Both the position numbers and the translations under genes were made by a program. From Halomonas sp. HAL1 (lineage in GTDB: Bacteria; Pseudomonadota; Gammaproteobacteria; Pseudomonadales; Halomonadaceae), in NCBI RefSeq assembly GCF_030544485.1, contig NZ_CP130610.1:558001-622000 (forward strand): a DNA stretch of 64,000 nucleotides, written 5' to 3'. The notes beneath the pieces are model-generated. The model did not search any database. It saw only the letters and a list, made by a program, of their open reading frames with translations, and had not been told where the DNA came from. Shown here in pieces: positions 8,905 to 18,737 of this stretch (within the stretch, counting starts at the first letter, position 1; every line of letters begins with the position of its first letter).

Positions 8905-9000
8905 GGCAAGAATCCGAGCATGATCGGCGAAGAAGTTTGCCAGAGTAGCCAATCCCCTCGGCAATCACCAGCGTGCAGGCAGCGGTGAAAGGTCACATGC

Positions 9001-9633
9001 TTAACGGTTAGAAAGCGCTGGTTTGGCAGCTAACAGCGCACGGAACAGGCCATTCATCAGCACGGGTTCATCGTGGCGAATCGTGAAGCCAGCCTCCGCA
9101 AGCAGTGGTTGTGCTTGGCGGGTAATATCGGTGGCAAGTGCTGAGGTCAGATGGTTCAACAGACGTCGGCCCACCCCAGCAGGCTGTTCATCCGGCTGGA
9201 ACTTATCCATCACACACAGCTGGCCGCCGGGTTTAAGCACACGGTGCGCCTCTGCAAGCCCTCGCTGTGGGTTAGGCATGACCGCAATGATCAGATGCAT
9301 GATGACGGCGTCAAAGTGCTCGTCGGGGTAGTTGAGCGCCTCGGCATCCATCACCCGGCACTCCACATCGCGGCGTAGCGTTTCAGCCCGTTTAGCCGTG
9401 CGTTTAACCATGGCTGGGGCTAAGTCGGTGGCGTGTAATTCGATATCCTGCGGCAGAAAAGGCAGGTCTAGCCCTGTGCCGGCGCCGACCAATAACACCC
9501 GCATACCCGGCTCCCAATCCACCTGGCCTAGCGCAATACGCCTTGGCCTGCGGAAAGCACGAGCAGCAACCACATCATAAAAAGGGGCGTAAGCGGTATA
9601 GCGCAGTCGGTTCCAAGCAGTCGTGTTGAACAT
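9001..9633 (-). CDS. Class I SAM-dependent methyltransferase
   Basis: A 210-residue methyltransferase. Motif I is VLLVGAGTGLDLPFL, the acidic residue closing strand 2 is in HATDLAP, then DAEALNYPDEHFDAVIMH and the post-motif EAHRVLKPGGQLCVMDKF. These match the UbiE/Methyltransf_11 group, whose members act on quinones, lipids or small molecules; the substrate cannot be told here. The start at 9633 is set by AGAGGCG seven bases before the ATG; the longer frame to 9741 lacks a ribosome site and is AT-rich. It is upstream of the PepSY gene on the same strand with about 96 bases between, so cotranscription is possible. Confidence 0.85.
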   Translation of the reverse strand: MFNTTAWNRLRYTAYAPFYDVVAARAFRRPRRIALGQVDWEPGMRVLLVGAGTGLDLPFLPQDIELHATDLAPAMVKRTAKRAETLRRDVECRVMDAEALNYPDEHFDAVIMHLIIAVMPNPQRGLAEAHRVLKPGGQLCVMDKFQPDEQPAGVGRRLLNHLTSALATDITRQAQPLLAEAGFTIRHDEPVLMNGLFRALLAAKPALSNR

Positions 9634-9941
9634 AACGCCTCTTTGCAGCGCAACGCTGCGATGGCTGAATAGCAAAACCTGACTATTTACATCAGGCTTT
9701 TCTATAGCATAAAAATGGCTGTGCAACCAAATAGAACGCACCAGTGTTTTAAAGTTGTCTTATAAAAGAATCCAAGAATAGAGGTGTAATACATTAAATA
9801 CCAATAAAGTGCATTCAATTTATTTAAGTTATTGTTGAAATAATTGGAGAAGTAATAATTACCTTAATAGGTTTATATAGCGATTGCCACGATTTACTTT
9901 ATATTAAGATGACAAGAATATGCGCTTGTCATCTTATACAG
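9634..9941. other. AT-rich intergenic region
   Basis: About 308 bases between the methyltransferase and the XRE regulator. It holds a weak inverted repeat CCTGA-N9-TCAGG near 9678 and a 12-bp perfect inverted repeat at 9905. I see no gene. The base composition is clearly more AT-rich than the flanking genes. Confidence 0.6.
9905..9936 (-). terminator. 12-bp perfect inverted repeat after the XRE gene
   Basis: TAAGATGACAAG and CTTGTCATCTTA are separated by eight bases, six bases past the stop of the XRE gene. It may be its terminator, though the stem is AT-rich and the following DNA (AATATAAAG on the minus strand) is not a T-run. It could also be a regulatory site. Confidence 0.5.
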
Positions 9942-10289
9942 TTACCCTTGCTGCAGGCGCGCGGTTAAATTCTCCACTAAATCCATCACAAGTTGTCGGT
10001 CATTTTGGTTTAAAGGTGCTAGAAGCTGCTTCATCCTGCTTGACTGGTCATCAATATGAAAGCTTGCTTGACCGAGTAATTCTGCAGCTTCGCAATTAAA
10101 AACCTCCGCAAGTTCTATTAGACGCACAATATTGGGTATCACCCGCCCGCGCTCAATGCGAGAAACGGCTTCATTGCCAACGCCTAAGCGCTCAGCGACT
10201 TCTTCTTGAGTCATTTGACTGCGAACCCTCTGTTTGGCAATGGCTCTGCCAATACTGCCTGCGAGCCGATCCTGTTCTGTTTTATTCAC
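9942..10289 (-). CDS. XRE-family helix-turn-helix regulator
   Basis: A 115-residue protein with an HTH_3/Cro-C1 domain (about residues 12-68): IGRAIAKQRVRSQMTQEEVAERLGV then NEAVSRIERGRVIPNIVRLIELAEVF. The C-terminal 45 residues (MKQLLAPLNQNDRQLVMDLVENL) look like a short dimerisation helix pair. I favour the GTG at 10289 because GGAGG sits five bases before it; the ATG at 10301 has only a weak site and would add four residues. It has no partner gene: the neighbours are AT-rich gaps. Upstream inverted repeats of GGTTGA suggest it controls itself. Targets unknown. Confidence 0.85.
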   Translation of the reverse strand: MNKTEQDRLAGSIGRAIAKQRVRSQMTQEEVAERLGVGNEAVSRIERGRVIPNIVRLIELAEVFNCEAAELLGQASFHIDDQSSRMKQLLAPLNQNDRQLVMDLVENLTARLQQG

Positions 10290-10783
10290 AACGTCCTCCA
10301 TTAGACCTAAATGGTTGAGGAACGACCTATTGACATGAAGGGCTGTTTGGGTTGAATATCAACCTCTAAGGTTGGTTTGGATGATGAAGGTAACTTTTTG
10401 TTTCATATGGTTGCTGTTTGAAGTATTAGTTGTTGATGAAATAAGTTTAATTGGGCGTTTGAAAAAGAAAAAAGCCTAAATGCACAGCGTAAGGCCTGGA
10501 AGTTTGAAGCGGATAGGTTTATGCCGCAAAGAAAAAGAGAATTTTATGACAATGTTTAATAATAAAGTATGAGTTAGTTTTGGTAGTGTTGAGCTTCTAG
10601 CTGGAAGGTTTTTAAAGTGAATGGGTGTCAGTGATCTGGTTTTTTCATTAAAGCTTTTAAAGCCTGAGTAGATGCTGGAATATTTTATATGGCGGGTATA
10701 AGTGATGTTTTCAAAAGTGCTGTTAAGAAAGAGCTGGCAAGTAGCCTGATTTTGGCACGACTAATCCGAAGGCGTTTAATAAC
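10290..10783. other. AT-rich intergenic region upstream of the XRE and GGDEF-EAL genes
   Basis: About 494 bases with no convincing gene. It contains the inverted repeats at 10350-10373 and AT-rich DNA in which promoters for both diverging genes must lie. I see no tRNA-like or strong terminator structure. Its composition together with the XRE gene suggests a small acquired segment, but no integrase or attachment repeat is visible. Confidence 0.5.
10350..10373. promoter_or_regulatory. Overlapping inverted repeats, candidate XRE operator
   Basis: GGTTGA-ATA-TCAACC (10350-10364) overlaps AACC-TCTAA-GGTT (10361-10373). A third GGTTGA lies near 10313. Placed about 60-85 bases upstream of the XRE start, they suit an autorepressor site. 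Inference only. Confidence 0.4.
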
Positions 10784-13129
10784 ATGTCCCCTACCTCGGC
10801 ACCAGAAATTTTTCGACAGTTAGCGGATAAGCTATCTTACGTCAGCGAAGAGGGTTTTTTTCACCACCTAGTGAGGTCCTTAGCGGATATTCTCAAGGTG
10901 AATCATGCCGTTGTAGAGCACATCGATAGCCACCATGAAATGGCGACCACACTGGCCATGTGGTCACAGGAAGCATTCAGTGAGGGGGCTCCTTATGCTT
11001 TGGAAGGCACGCCATGCCAGCAAGTAGTTGATCTCTCAACATATTTTATTTCCTCTCGGGAGTGCCAGCACTTCCCGAATGATAAGCGGCTAAATTTACT
11101 CAACGTTGAAGGTTATTGGGGCATCGCTATCACAGCGCCTGATGGCAGCTTTTTAGGCGTTATTGCGCTGATGCACTCCTCTCCTTTGGTACTACCAATA
11201 TATGCCGATGACGTATTACGTATCGCTTCTGCGCTGGCAGGGGCTGAACTGGCACGTCAGTTAGCGGAAAGCCATACCCAAGAGCGGCTACTGTATAAGA
11301 AGCGGGCATTGCAGCGTATTGGTCGGCACAATGAAACTCTGGTTCATACCATTAATGAACAGCAACGCTTTCAGCAAGCTGTTGTTAGCGTTGCAACAGC
11401 GGTCTCAGAAACAAGTGGCGATGCATTTCTGCATCAACTGACCGCCCATATGGCGGAGGCGCTGTCTGCCGACGTGGGTTTTATCGCGTTATTAGATGAG
11501 CACGATTCTGATATCGCGCATACCTTAACGCTATATGTAAATGGTCAGCTTCAGGATAATTTCGCCTATTATTTGCCTGGGGTTCCCTGCCATAAGGTGA
11601 TGGTTGAGCAGGAGTGTATCGTTCATGAAGGAGCCGCCATCATGTTGCCTAAAGAGAGCAACGGGGCACTGAGCTGGGTGAACGGCTATGTAGGGCGTCG
11701 GCTTGATAACAGTCATGGTCAGCCGATGGGCCTTATTGGCGTCATGTTTAAAAAGCCGCTAGACGATGTGGATATCGTGCGTAATGTGTTGCAGATATTT
11801 GCGGCGCGGGCAGCGTCAGAGCTTGAGCGTCAGCGAGACGAAGTACGAATACGCCAATTAGCCTTTTGTGATCCTGGCACTCAATTGCCTAATCGGGCCG
11901 CTTTTATGCGCCACTTAGAGCGAGTCTTCGCCGATACGCAGATCCCTGAACTGGCGCTATTGCTGCTGGACCTGAATCATTTTAAAGAGATCAACGATAC
12001 CGCAGGGCACGATTTGGGCGATTTAGTCCTTAAGGCCGTTGCTAGCAACTTTGCTGCGTCGCTAACGAAGGATGAGTTTTTGGCCCGATTAGGGGGCGAT
12101 GAGTTTGTCGTCGTTTGCCCTGGAGTAGGAGCGATTGGTGCGTTAGCTGCCGCTCAGCGGCTGTGCGATAGCATTGCATACCCGATGCTGGTTGAGGAGC
12201 ACTCCTTTGAACTCTCAATGGGCATCGGTATTTCGCTTTATCCCCAGCATGCGGCAACGCCCTTGGAGCTTTTGAAGCATGCTGACATCGCCATGTATCA
12301 GGCTAAACGGCAAAAACTTTCCACCTGTGTATTTGAACCCTGGATGGGGCGCGTCGTCGCTGAGCAGTTGAATATCGCCAAGCGCTTAGCGTCCGCTATT
12401 GCAGAAAAACAGTTAAGCTTGCACTTTCAGCCCCAGGTGGATTTAAACAGTGGCCAGTTGATTGGTGCCGAAGCGCTGTGCCGGTGGCACGATGAAGAGC
12501 TTGGCGACGTATCGCCGGGTAAATTCATTCCCATTGCCGAAGAGCGTGGGATGATTGTAGCGCTTGGTTATTGGGTGATTGAAGAAGCTTGCCGACAGCT
12601 GGCTGAGTGGCGGGCGCAGGGCTATTCCATGCCGGGGCAGCTAGCGATCAATATTGCCGCCCAGCAGTTCGAGGAAGAAAACTTGGTCGCCAACCTGCTC
12701 GATAGCTGTGCTAGTTTCAGCATCGAGCCCTCGCAACTTAGCTTGGAAATTACCGAAAGCGGCATCATGGAAAATCCTGAAAAAGCGATCGCCATGACCG
12801 AAGTATTAAAGGGAAAGGGGTTGGGGCTATCTATCGATGATTTTGGCACCGGCTACTCATCGCTTGCCTACCTGAAGCGCTTTGCCGCCGATAAAATAAA
12901 AATCGATATCTCCTTCGTCCGCGATATGCTCACTAGTGACAATGACCGTGTCATCGTGGCGACGATTATTGCCATGGCAAACACGCTAGGGCTTGAAACC
13001 ATTGCCGAAGGTATTGAAAGCCAAGATCAAATCGCCGCCTTGCTTTCACTTGGCTGCAGCCAAGGGCAAGGTTACTACTTTGACCGGCCACTGGCCGCTG
13101 AGCAGTTTGTGCAGCGCTGGCTCTGCTAA
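10784..13129 (+). CDS. Cyclic di-GMP enzyme with GAF-GAF-GGDEF-EAL domains
   Basis: A 781-residue protein with no membrane segment. Two GAF-like sensory domains occupy about residues 10-165 and 190-350. A GGDEF domain follows with an intact GGDEF at 437-441 and substrate loop DLNHFKEINDTAGHDLGD. The EAL domain starts at about 540, with EAL at 563-565 and the catalytic signatures EITESG, DDFGTGYSSLAYL and KIDISFVRDM. Both active sites look complete, so it could make and degrade cyclic di-GMP, with GAF ligands setting the balance. It stands alone, with no partner kinase or regulator beside it, and ends in front of a hairpin. Confidence 0.93.
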   Translation: MSPTSAPEIFRQLADKLSYVSEEGFFHHLVRSLADILKVNHAVVEHIDSHHEMATTLAMWSQEAFSEGAPYALEGTPCQQVVDLSTYFISSRECQHFPNDKRLNLLNVEGYWGIAITAPDGSFLGVIALMHSSPLVLPIYADDVLRIASALAGAELARQLAESHTQERLLYKKRALQRIGRHNETLVHTINEQQRFQQAVVSVATAVSETSGDAFLHQLTAHMAEALSADVGFIALLDEHDSDIAHTLTLYVNGQLQDNFAYYLPGVPCHKVMVEQECIVHEGAAIMLPKESNGALSWVNGYVGRRLDNSHGQPMGLIGVMFKKPLDDVDIVRNVLQIFAARAASELERQRDEVRIRQLAFCDPGTQLPNRAAFMRHLERVFADTQIPELALLLLDLNHFKEINDTAGHDLGDLVLKAVASNFAASLTKDEFLARLGGDEFVVVCPGVGAIGALAAAQRLCDSIAYPMLVEEHSFELSMGIGISLYPQHAATPLELLKHADIAMYQAKRQKLSTCVFEPWMGRVVAEQLNIAKRLASAIAEKQLSLHFQPQVDLNSGQLIGAEALCRWHDEELGDVSPGKFIPIAEERGMIVALGYWVIEEACRQLAEWRAQGYSMPGQLAINIAAQQFEEENLVANLLDSCASFSIEPSQLSLEITESGIMENPEKAIAMTEVLKGKGLGLSIDDFGTGYSSLAYLKRFAADKIKIDISFVRDMLTSDNDRVIVATIIAMANTLGLETIAEGIESQDQIAALLSLGCSQGQGYYFDRPLAAEQFVQRWLC

Positions 13130-13486
13130 TCTAACAGGAAGAGATTGGTTAAGTATTTGCGAAGGGTTTTCGCAAAACTACGGCTTGTAACCGACCACCC
13201 GCTTAATGTAGCGCCTCTCCACGCGGTTCAACATATTGAGTAAGTTCTAATTTTTTGCCTCAGTCCTTTCAAAAAGCTCGGTCAGTCAGGGTGCCAAGTA
13301 GTCTAGACTCATGCTATACCTAAAATGTAATCTAATCTTTACATGCGTGCATGGTGTGTATTTTGGCGATAGCGAGCAATAGCAGAAGGACGCAATTAGC
13401 TGATCGAATGGTCTCTAACGTATGTCGATTCGGCAAATAAGCGTATTTGAATTCAGTCAAAGGATTGTACAGGAGGATTACGCTAA
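13130..13486. other. Intergenic region between the GGDEF-EAL gene and opgG
   Basis: About 357 bases. It contains the hairpin at 13156 and the opgG promoter region, with a strong AGGAGG seven to twelve bases before the opgG ATG. No gene-like reading frame is supported. Confidence 0.6.
13156..13176 (+). terminator. Hairpin after the GGDEF-EAL gene
   Basis: TTTGCGAA and TTCGCAAA form an 8-bp stem with a five-base loop, 27 bases after the stop codon. There is no clean T-run after it, so termination is only probable. Confidence 0.4.
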
Positions 13487-15073
13487 ATGAGTGGATCGAC
13501 CCCGCTAAGCAAATTTTCACGCCGCAAAGGTTTTTTTTCGCTAGCCGCTCTAGGCGGGCTGCTGGTTGGAAGCTTCCCTCTTGAGGCTTTTGCGTTTGGT
13601 TTTGATGATGTCGCTAGAAAAGCAGAAGAGCTAGCCCAGCAGGGCTATCGTGCTCCAGAAACGTCGTTGCCCAATGAGCTGCGCGAGCTCAGCTTTGCGG
13701 AATATGCGCAAATACAGTACAAGCGAGATCGTGACGTGTGGAGCGGTAGAGGCGCACCTTTCACCCTGAGCTTTATCCATGAAGGGATGCATTACGACAG
13801 CGCTATCCAATTAAACAGCATTGATCAGGAAGGCGAGGTTCATGGCTTTGCGTACAACCCTGATGACTTCACTTACGGTGACTTAGGCATCTCCGACGAA
13901 GTGAAGAACAGCGATGGCGTTGGTATTGCCGGTGTCAGGATCAACCATGCGCTCAATGAAGGTGGTCGCAATGAGGAGATGATGGTCTTTCTGGGGGCAA
14001 GCTATTTCCGCGCTATTGGCGGAGGGCAGGTTTATGGGCTTTCAGGGCGCGGTTTGGCCGTTGATACAGGGCTACCTTCGGGCGAGGAGTTTCCTCACTT
14101 TACAGAAATGTGGATCATCGAACCTAGCCCAGAAAGCCAGTACTTGACGATTTTTGCCCTGCTTGATTCGCCTAGCGTTACTGGCGCCTACCGCTTCGTG
14201 CTGCGTCCTGGAGAAGACACCTTAGTCGACGTGCAATCGCGGCTATATTTGCGCCGGGCGGTCGAGAAATTGGGGATAGCACCGCTCACTAGCATGTACC
14301 TTTATGGCCCGGAGCAGCCCTCTTCGACACAACACTATATCCCGGCAATTCATGATTCTAATGGCCTATTAATCAATGATGCGCAGAATGGTTGGACATG
14401 GCGCCCGCTAGCCAATCCAGCCAGATTGATGATGAATCGTCAGGCAACGCCTCAGTTACGCGGTTATGGCCTGATGCAACGTGGTCACAATTTTAGCGAT
14501 TATCAGGATATTGCCGCACGCTATGACCTGCGCCCAAGCGCTTGGGTTGAGCCACAAAATGAATGGGGGGCCGGTAGTGTTGAACTGATCCAGATTCCGA
14601 CGGACAACGAGACCAACGACAACATCGTTTCGATGTGGCTGGCTGATGAAGCGCATGACCCTGAAACCCCGCTGGCGTTCGATTACCGTATTACGTTCAC
14701 AACCGATGAAAGCCGTCACCTTGATCCTCAGCTTGCGTGGGTTGAAGAAACACGTCGCTCACGGGGAGAGGTGATTCGCGATAACCTGGTGCGCGAGCCC
14801 GACGGTACGCTCGCTTTCGTCCTCGATTTTATCGGGCCCTCGCTTTCCGGTATCGGCAGCGATGCCAATATGGCCGTTGAGGCAAGCGTTGGCGATAATG
14901 GTGAATTAGCCAATAGTCGCGTTGTTCATAACCCGGCGACCAACGGCTGGCGTGTATTTGTCAACGTGAAGCGCAGTAATGGCAGCCAGCCTTTGGATAT
15001 CAGGGCCAAGCTAATGCTCGATGGCAAGCAAATGTCCGAAACGTGGTACTACAGGCTGCCCGCTAATGGCTGA
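13487..15073 (+). CDS. opgG: Periplasmic glucan biosynthesis protein OpgG/OpgD
   Basis: A 528-residue MdoG-family protein needed to make osmoregulated periplasmic glucans, probably shaping or branching the beta-glucan backbone in the periplasm. It aligns along its length with E. coli Opg[68 protein letters not shown] and [11 protein letters not shown]. Unlike E. coli OpgG, which has a Sec signal, this one begins with a twin-arginine signal (SRRKGFF at residues 11-17, hydrophobic stretch to A36), as in OpgD. It overlaps opgH by eight bases, so the pair is translationally coupled. Confidence 0.94.
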   Translation: MSGSTPLSKFSRRKGFFSLAALGGLLVGSFPLEAFAFGFDDVARKAEELAQQGYRAPETSLPNELRELSFAEYAQIQYKRDRDVWSGRGAPFTLSFIHEGMHYDSAIQLNSIDQEGEVHGFAYNPDDFTYGDLGISDEVKNSDGVGIAGVRINHALNEGGRNEEMMVFLGASYFRAIGGGQVYGLSGRGLAVDTGLPSGEEFPHFTEMWIIEPSPESQYLTIFALLDSPSVTGAYRFVLRPGEDTLVDVQSRLYLRRAVEKLGIAPLTSMYLYGPEQPSSTQHYIPAIHDSNGLLINDAQNGWTWRPLANPARLMMNRQATPQLRGYGLMQRGHNFSDYQDIAARYDLRPSAWVEPQNEWGAGSVELIQIPTDNETNDNIVSMWLADEAHDPETPLAFDYRITFTTDESRHLDPQLAWVEETRRSRGEVIRDNLVREPDGTLAFVLDFIGPSLSGIGSDANMAVEASVGDNGELANSRVVHNPATNGWRVFVNVKRSNGSQPLDIRAKLMLDGKQMSETWYYRLPANG

Positions 15074-17585
15074 AACAATATCTCCCTCCCAGGCAGCGCC
15101 AACGGATCTGTATTTAGAGCGATTGGCGTTGGAAACCCAGGATCGTAAGGAGCGCTACACGCTATTAGTCGGTGACCTTGATCAACACGATATGGCTTCG
15201 CTACATGCTGCGTTGGGTGGAGATAGCGAGGGCGAAGGTGATTGGCAGAATAAAAATAGTGATGATCCAGCGGCCTTATCAGTGGGCCGACGCTTGGCGC
15301 TTGCCTATGCAGAGCCGCCGCTAGCGCCACCAGACGTGCTAACGACGGATGCTTCCAACATTACGCGACTGCGAACGGCGCCACCGATGAAACGAACGCC
15401 ATTGGCGCCCCAGAAGTGGTCGACCAATCCTTTCGTCAATATTGGGCGACGTTTCAAGCGCTGGGCTAACGGTGATTTTCGAAAGCGCAGAAGAGAGTCA
15501 CCCTCCGCGTCCTGGAAGTGGGTCGCCAGAAGGCGTCGTTGGATTTTGCTGGTGTTGATTTTCGGTCAAAGTATTATCGCTGCCAATCAGATGCGTACCG
15601 TACTCCCCGGCCAGGGCCTGCAGTGGCTTGAGGTTACTATTCTGTCGCTGTTTGTGCTGCTGTTCGCCTGGGTGTCCGCGGGATTTTGGACCGCTTTGAT
15701 GGGATTTTTTCAGCTATTACGAAGCCATGATCGCTACGCCATTGACAGCGAAGTGGGCGACGAGCCGATTGATGATGAAGCGCGCACAGCACTGCTGGTG
15801 CCGATCTGTAATGAGGATGTTGCCAGAGTGTTCGCCGGCGTGCGCGCCACCCTGGAGTCCCTGCGCAGTACAGGCAATGACCGGCATTTCGATATCTTCA
15901 TCCTGAGCGATACGTCTGATCCCGATATTGCTATTCAAGAAACCTACGCTTGGCTGGGGTTGTGTCGTGACCTGAATGCTTTCGGCCAAGTTTACTATCG
16001 CCGTCGACAGCGCCGTGTCAAACGCAAGAGCGGTAATCTGGACGATTTTTGCCGCCGGTGGGGAGCGCTATATCGTTACATGGTGGTGCTGGATGCCGAT
16101 AGTGTCATGAGCGGCAAATGCCTGACCCGGTTGGTGCAAATGATGGAGGTGCACTCGAGGGTTGGCATTATCCAAACAGCGCCACGCGCTTCGGGGCGCC
16201 TCAACCTGTACGCTCGCATGCAGCAGTTTGCGACGCGGGTTTACGGGCCGCTATTTACCGCTGGGCTCCATTTTTGGCAACTGGGCGAGTCGCACTACTG
16301 GGGCCATAACGCGATCATTCGTCTGGCCCCGTTCATGCAGCACTGCATACTGGCGCCGCTGCCCGGTAAGGGCTCCATGTCCGGTGAGATATTATCCCAT
16401 GACTTTGTCGAAGCAGCGCTGATGCGGCGTGCGGGTTGGGGGGTATGGATTGCTTACAAGCTGGAAGGCAGCTATGAAGAAATGCCGCCTAACCTGCTTG
16501 ATGAGCTCAATCGCGACAGGCGCTGGTGCCACGGGAATTTGATGAATTTCCGGCTGTTTTTCTCGCAAGGTATTCACCCCGTTCACCGTGCCGTCTTCCT
16601 GACCGGTTTAATGTCTTATCTCTCAGCGCCGCTATGGTGTCTTTTCTTGGTCCTTTCTACCGCACTTTTAGCCGTGCATAGCTTTAGCACGCCCGACTAC
16701 TTTCCTGAGCCGGGAATGTTATTTCCTGTTTGGCCGCAGTGGAATCCTACTTTGGCGGTGGGGTTATTCGGTGTGACCGCGTTACTGCTGTTTTTACCTA
16801 AGCTGCTCAGCGTACTGCTGGTGTGGATAAAGGGCAGTCGTCAATATGGTGGGCCGCTCAAGGTGCTGGCGAGCATGGTTCTTGAGTCGCTATTTTCGAT
16901 GCTATTAGCGCCGGTAAGAATGCTGTTTCACACCCGTTTTGTACTGACGTCAGTGATGGGGTGGGCGGTTCAGTGGCGCTCACCGTCCCGGGAAAATAGC
17001 GACACGACGTGGGGTGATGCCATTCGTGCTCATTGGACACAGACTCTCATAGGGGCTGTATGGGCAGCGGGTGTTTACGTGATGGAGCCCACTTTTCTTT
17101 GGTGGCTCTCGCCCATTGTCGTTGCTTTGATGCTATCCATCCCGGTGTCGGCATTATCGAGCCGTGTTTCATTAGGGCAGCTCAGCTTTCAAAAGCGGCT
17201 GTTCCGGATTCCTGAAGAAACGCAGCCACCAAGGGTGCTGCGACGCATGGTGAGCTTGCTTGCCCAGATGAACACCGGGATGTCGGCTCCCTCTTTTGTC
17301 CGAGTGGTGGTAGAGCCCGTGCCTAATGCGTTAGCGACAGCTTTAGGCACATCACGGCACACCGATGTCGAGCCCATACGCCAGCGCCGAGCCGAGCGGG
17401 TTTCTCGTGCCGTATTGATGGGGCCAGCGGGGATGAGTCGATTGGAGCGGCTGGATTTTCTAGATGATCCAGTGATGATGTCTCAATTGCACTATCACCT
17501 ATGGGTCGATAGTAAGGCGCATCACAGTTGGTTTGAACTGGGTCTGCCAGGGCGTGAATCCACGCATCTACCGACCTTTAGCTAA
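15066..17585 (+). CDS. opgH: Glucan biosynthesis glucosyltransferase OpgH
   Basis: An 840-residue inner-membrane family 2 glycosyltransferase that polymerises glucose from UDP-glucose into the periplasmic glucan backbone. After a cytosolic N-terminal region come two helices ([19 protein letters not shown] and a second near [16 protein letters not shown]), the catalytic domain with [22 protein letters not shown] and the RRW of the (Q/R)xxRW motif in DRRWCHGNL, then several C-terminal helices. The ATG at 15066 overlaps the opgG stop; a frame extending to 15021 lacks a ribosome site. Length matches E. coli OpgH (847). The last 18 bases overlap the convergent AraC gene. Confidence 0.94.
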   Translation: MAETISPSQAAPTDLYLERLALETQDRKERYTLLVGDLDQHDMASLHAALGGDSEGEGDWQNKNSDDPAALSVGRRLALAYAEPPLAPPDVLTTDASNITRLRTAPPMKRTPLAPQKWSTNPFVNIGRRFKRWANGDFRKRRRESPSASWKWVARRRRWILLVLIFGQSIIAANQMRTVLPGQGLQWLEVTILSLFVLLFAWVSAGFWTALMGFFQLLRSHDRYAIDSEVGDEPIDDEARTALLVPICNEDVARVFAGVRATLESLRSTGNDRHFDIFILSDTSDPDIAIQETYAWLGLCRDLNAFGQVYYRRRQRRVKRKSGNLDDFCRRWGALYRYMVVLDADSVMSGKCLTRLVQMMEVHSRVGIIQTAPRASGRLNLYARMQQFATRVYGPLFTAGLHFWQLGESHYWGHNAIIRLAPFMQHCILAPLPGKGSMSGEILSHDFVEAALMRRAGWGVWIAYKLEGSYEEMPPNLLDELNRDRRWCHGNLMNFRLFFSQGIHPVHRAVFLTGLMSYLSAPLWCLFLVLSTALLAVHSFSTPDYFPEPGMLFPVWPQWNPTLAVGLFGVTALLLFLPKLLSVLLVWIKGSRQYGGPLKVLASMVLESLFSMLLAPVRMLFHTRFVLTSVMGWAVQWRSPSRENSDTTWGDAIRAHWTQTLIGAVWAAGVYVMEPTFLWWLSPIVVALMLSIPVSALSSRVSLGQLSFQKRLFRIPEETQPPRVLRRMVSLLAQMNTGMSAPSFVRVVVEPVPNALATALGTSRHTDVEPIRQRRAERVSRAVLMGPAGMSRLERLDFLDDPVMMSQLHYHLWVDSKAHHSWFELGLPGRESTHLPTFS

Positions 17586-18530
17586 GCTTACTTTTGCATT
17601 AAGCGTGTGTGACGGACACTCACCAAACTGCTGCTTATAGTCGTGGGCGAATTGGCCCAGGTGCCAGAAGCCCCAGTAAGTGGCTATTTCCGTTACTGAC
17701 TGCTTGGGTGATGCGGCTCGCAGCGCCCGACGGACACGATTGAGCCGCGTTAAACGTAAATACTGCAGCGGGCTAATGCCCAAAATGGCCGTAAAGCTGT
17801 ACTGCAGCGTGCGCCGGCTAACATGGGTCAACTGGCAAAGCTCATCCATGGTCACCGGGCCATCCATGTGCTCGTCCACATAACGCTTTACCCGGTCAAC
17901 CACTTCTTTGCGATGCGCGTAGCTGGGCGGCAGCTCTGTACTAGGCTGTTCGGCTTGCAGGAGTTCCAGTAGCGCCATCAGCAGAATGTCTTGATGGATA
18001 TGGCTAGCAATAGACAGCGTTTGGCTAGTCAGCAGGCGCTCGATAAGAAACGCGACGGCATTGAGCGTTTCGTTTGCTGCTTGTCGACGGGGCATGACGT
18101 CCCAGCCTGTATCCAAACTCATCCCCTGTCGCTTAGCGGCCTCTGCTAACGCTGGCAATTGAATCACCAGCCCATAGATATCGAATTCTTCCGGCGTCAC
18201 CAATTCAAAATCCCGCCCACCGGGGCGGCACATTACGTCGCCCTCGCTAAGCGCTTGGCCATTGATCCGCGTGCCATGTCGCGTCGTGGGAATGCCGATC
18301 CATAGCGAGTTTGGCCATACCCGACACTGCTGGCGTAGCGCTTGCCCAGTGTGCTCCTTGAACACTTGCATCGTCTCTAATGCCACTTCATCCAGGCGAC
18401 CATAGAAGCTGCCTGGGCTGAGCTGGTCGTACTCCTGCTGCCAGCGCGTCAGATTTTGCGCGTGCTCATCGGCATCGAACGCTTCCTGAACGCATCTTTT
18501 TGGTGCAAATGCGCTTTCGAGCGTGGTCAT
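17568..18530 (-). CDS. AraC-family regulator, probable ethanolamine-operon activator
   Basis: A 320-residue regulator with the AraC DNA-binding domain at the C terminus: [20 protein letters not shown], then [37 protein letters not shown], and a second HTH through [25 protein letters not shown]. The N-terminal half is a ligand-sensing domain without a recognisable cupin signature. It is transcribed divergently from eutB, so it is the likely EutR-like activator of the eut genes. The ATG follows GAGGAG. It collides head-on with opgH, overlapping its last 18 bases, and there is no terminator between them. Confidence 0.9.
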   Translation of the reverse strand: MTTLESAFAPKRCVQEAFDADEHAQNLTRWQQEYDQLSPGSFYGRLDEVALETMQVFKEHTGQALRQQCRVWPNSLWIGIPTTRHGTRINGQALSEGDVMCRPGGRDFELVTPEEFDIYGLVIQLPALAEAAKRQGMSLDTGWDVMPRRQAANETLNAVAFLIERLLTSQTLSIASHIHQDILLMALLELLQAEQPSTELPPSYAHRKEVVDRVKRYVDEHMDGPVTMDELCQLTHVSRRTLQYSFTAILGISPLQYLRLTRLNRVRRALRAASPKQSVTEIATYWGFWHLGQFAHDYKQQFGECPSHTLNAKVSLAKGR

Positions 18531-18737
18531 AGGGCTCTCCTCAAGCGTTATATGGGCTCAATAGTGCTGGGTGAACGCCTTAACTTGCTGTATTTAATTG
18601 AATTTATTAAATATTCAAGGGTTTGCCAAAACTCGATACTCCCTCTCTAGTGATAGCGCTATGGTGGAAACAAGCAAGTTTTATACCTCAACGCGCAGTC
18701 AGCGCGATAAAAAGCAGTCGTTAAAAAGGAAAGCTCC
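18531..18737. promoter_or_regulatory. Divergent control region between the AraC gene and eutB
   Basis: This 207-base gap must hold the promoters for both genes. I see an inverted repeat TTGAAT-N9-ATTCAA near 18597 and a palindrome ATAGCGCTAT near 18653; either could be a regulator site. AGGAAAG lies before the eutB ATG. Confidence 0.5.

Noticed and set aside
15021..15066. Earlier in-frame start for opgH
   Set aside because: No ribosome site and it would overlap opgG by more than 50 bases; the ATG at 15066 gives the family-normal N terminus.
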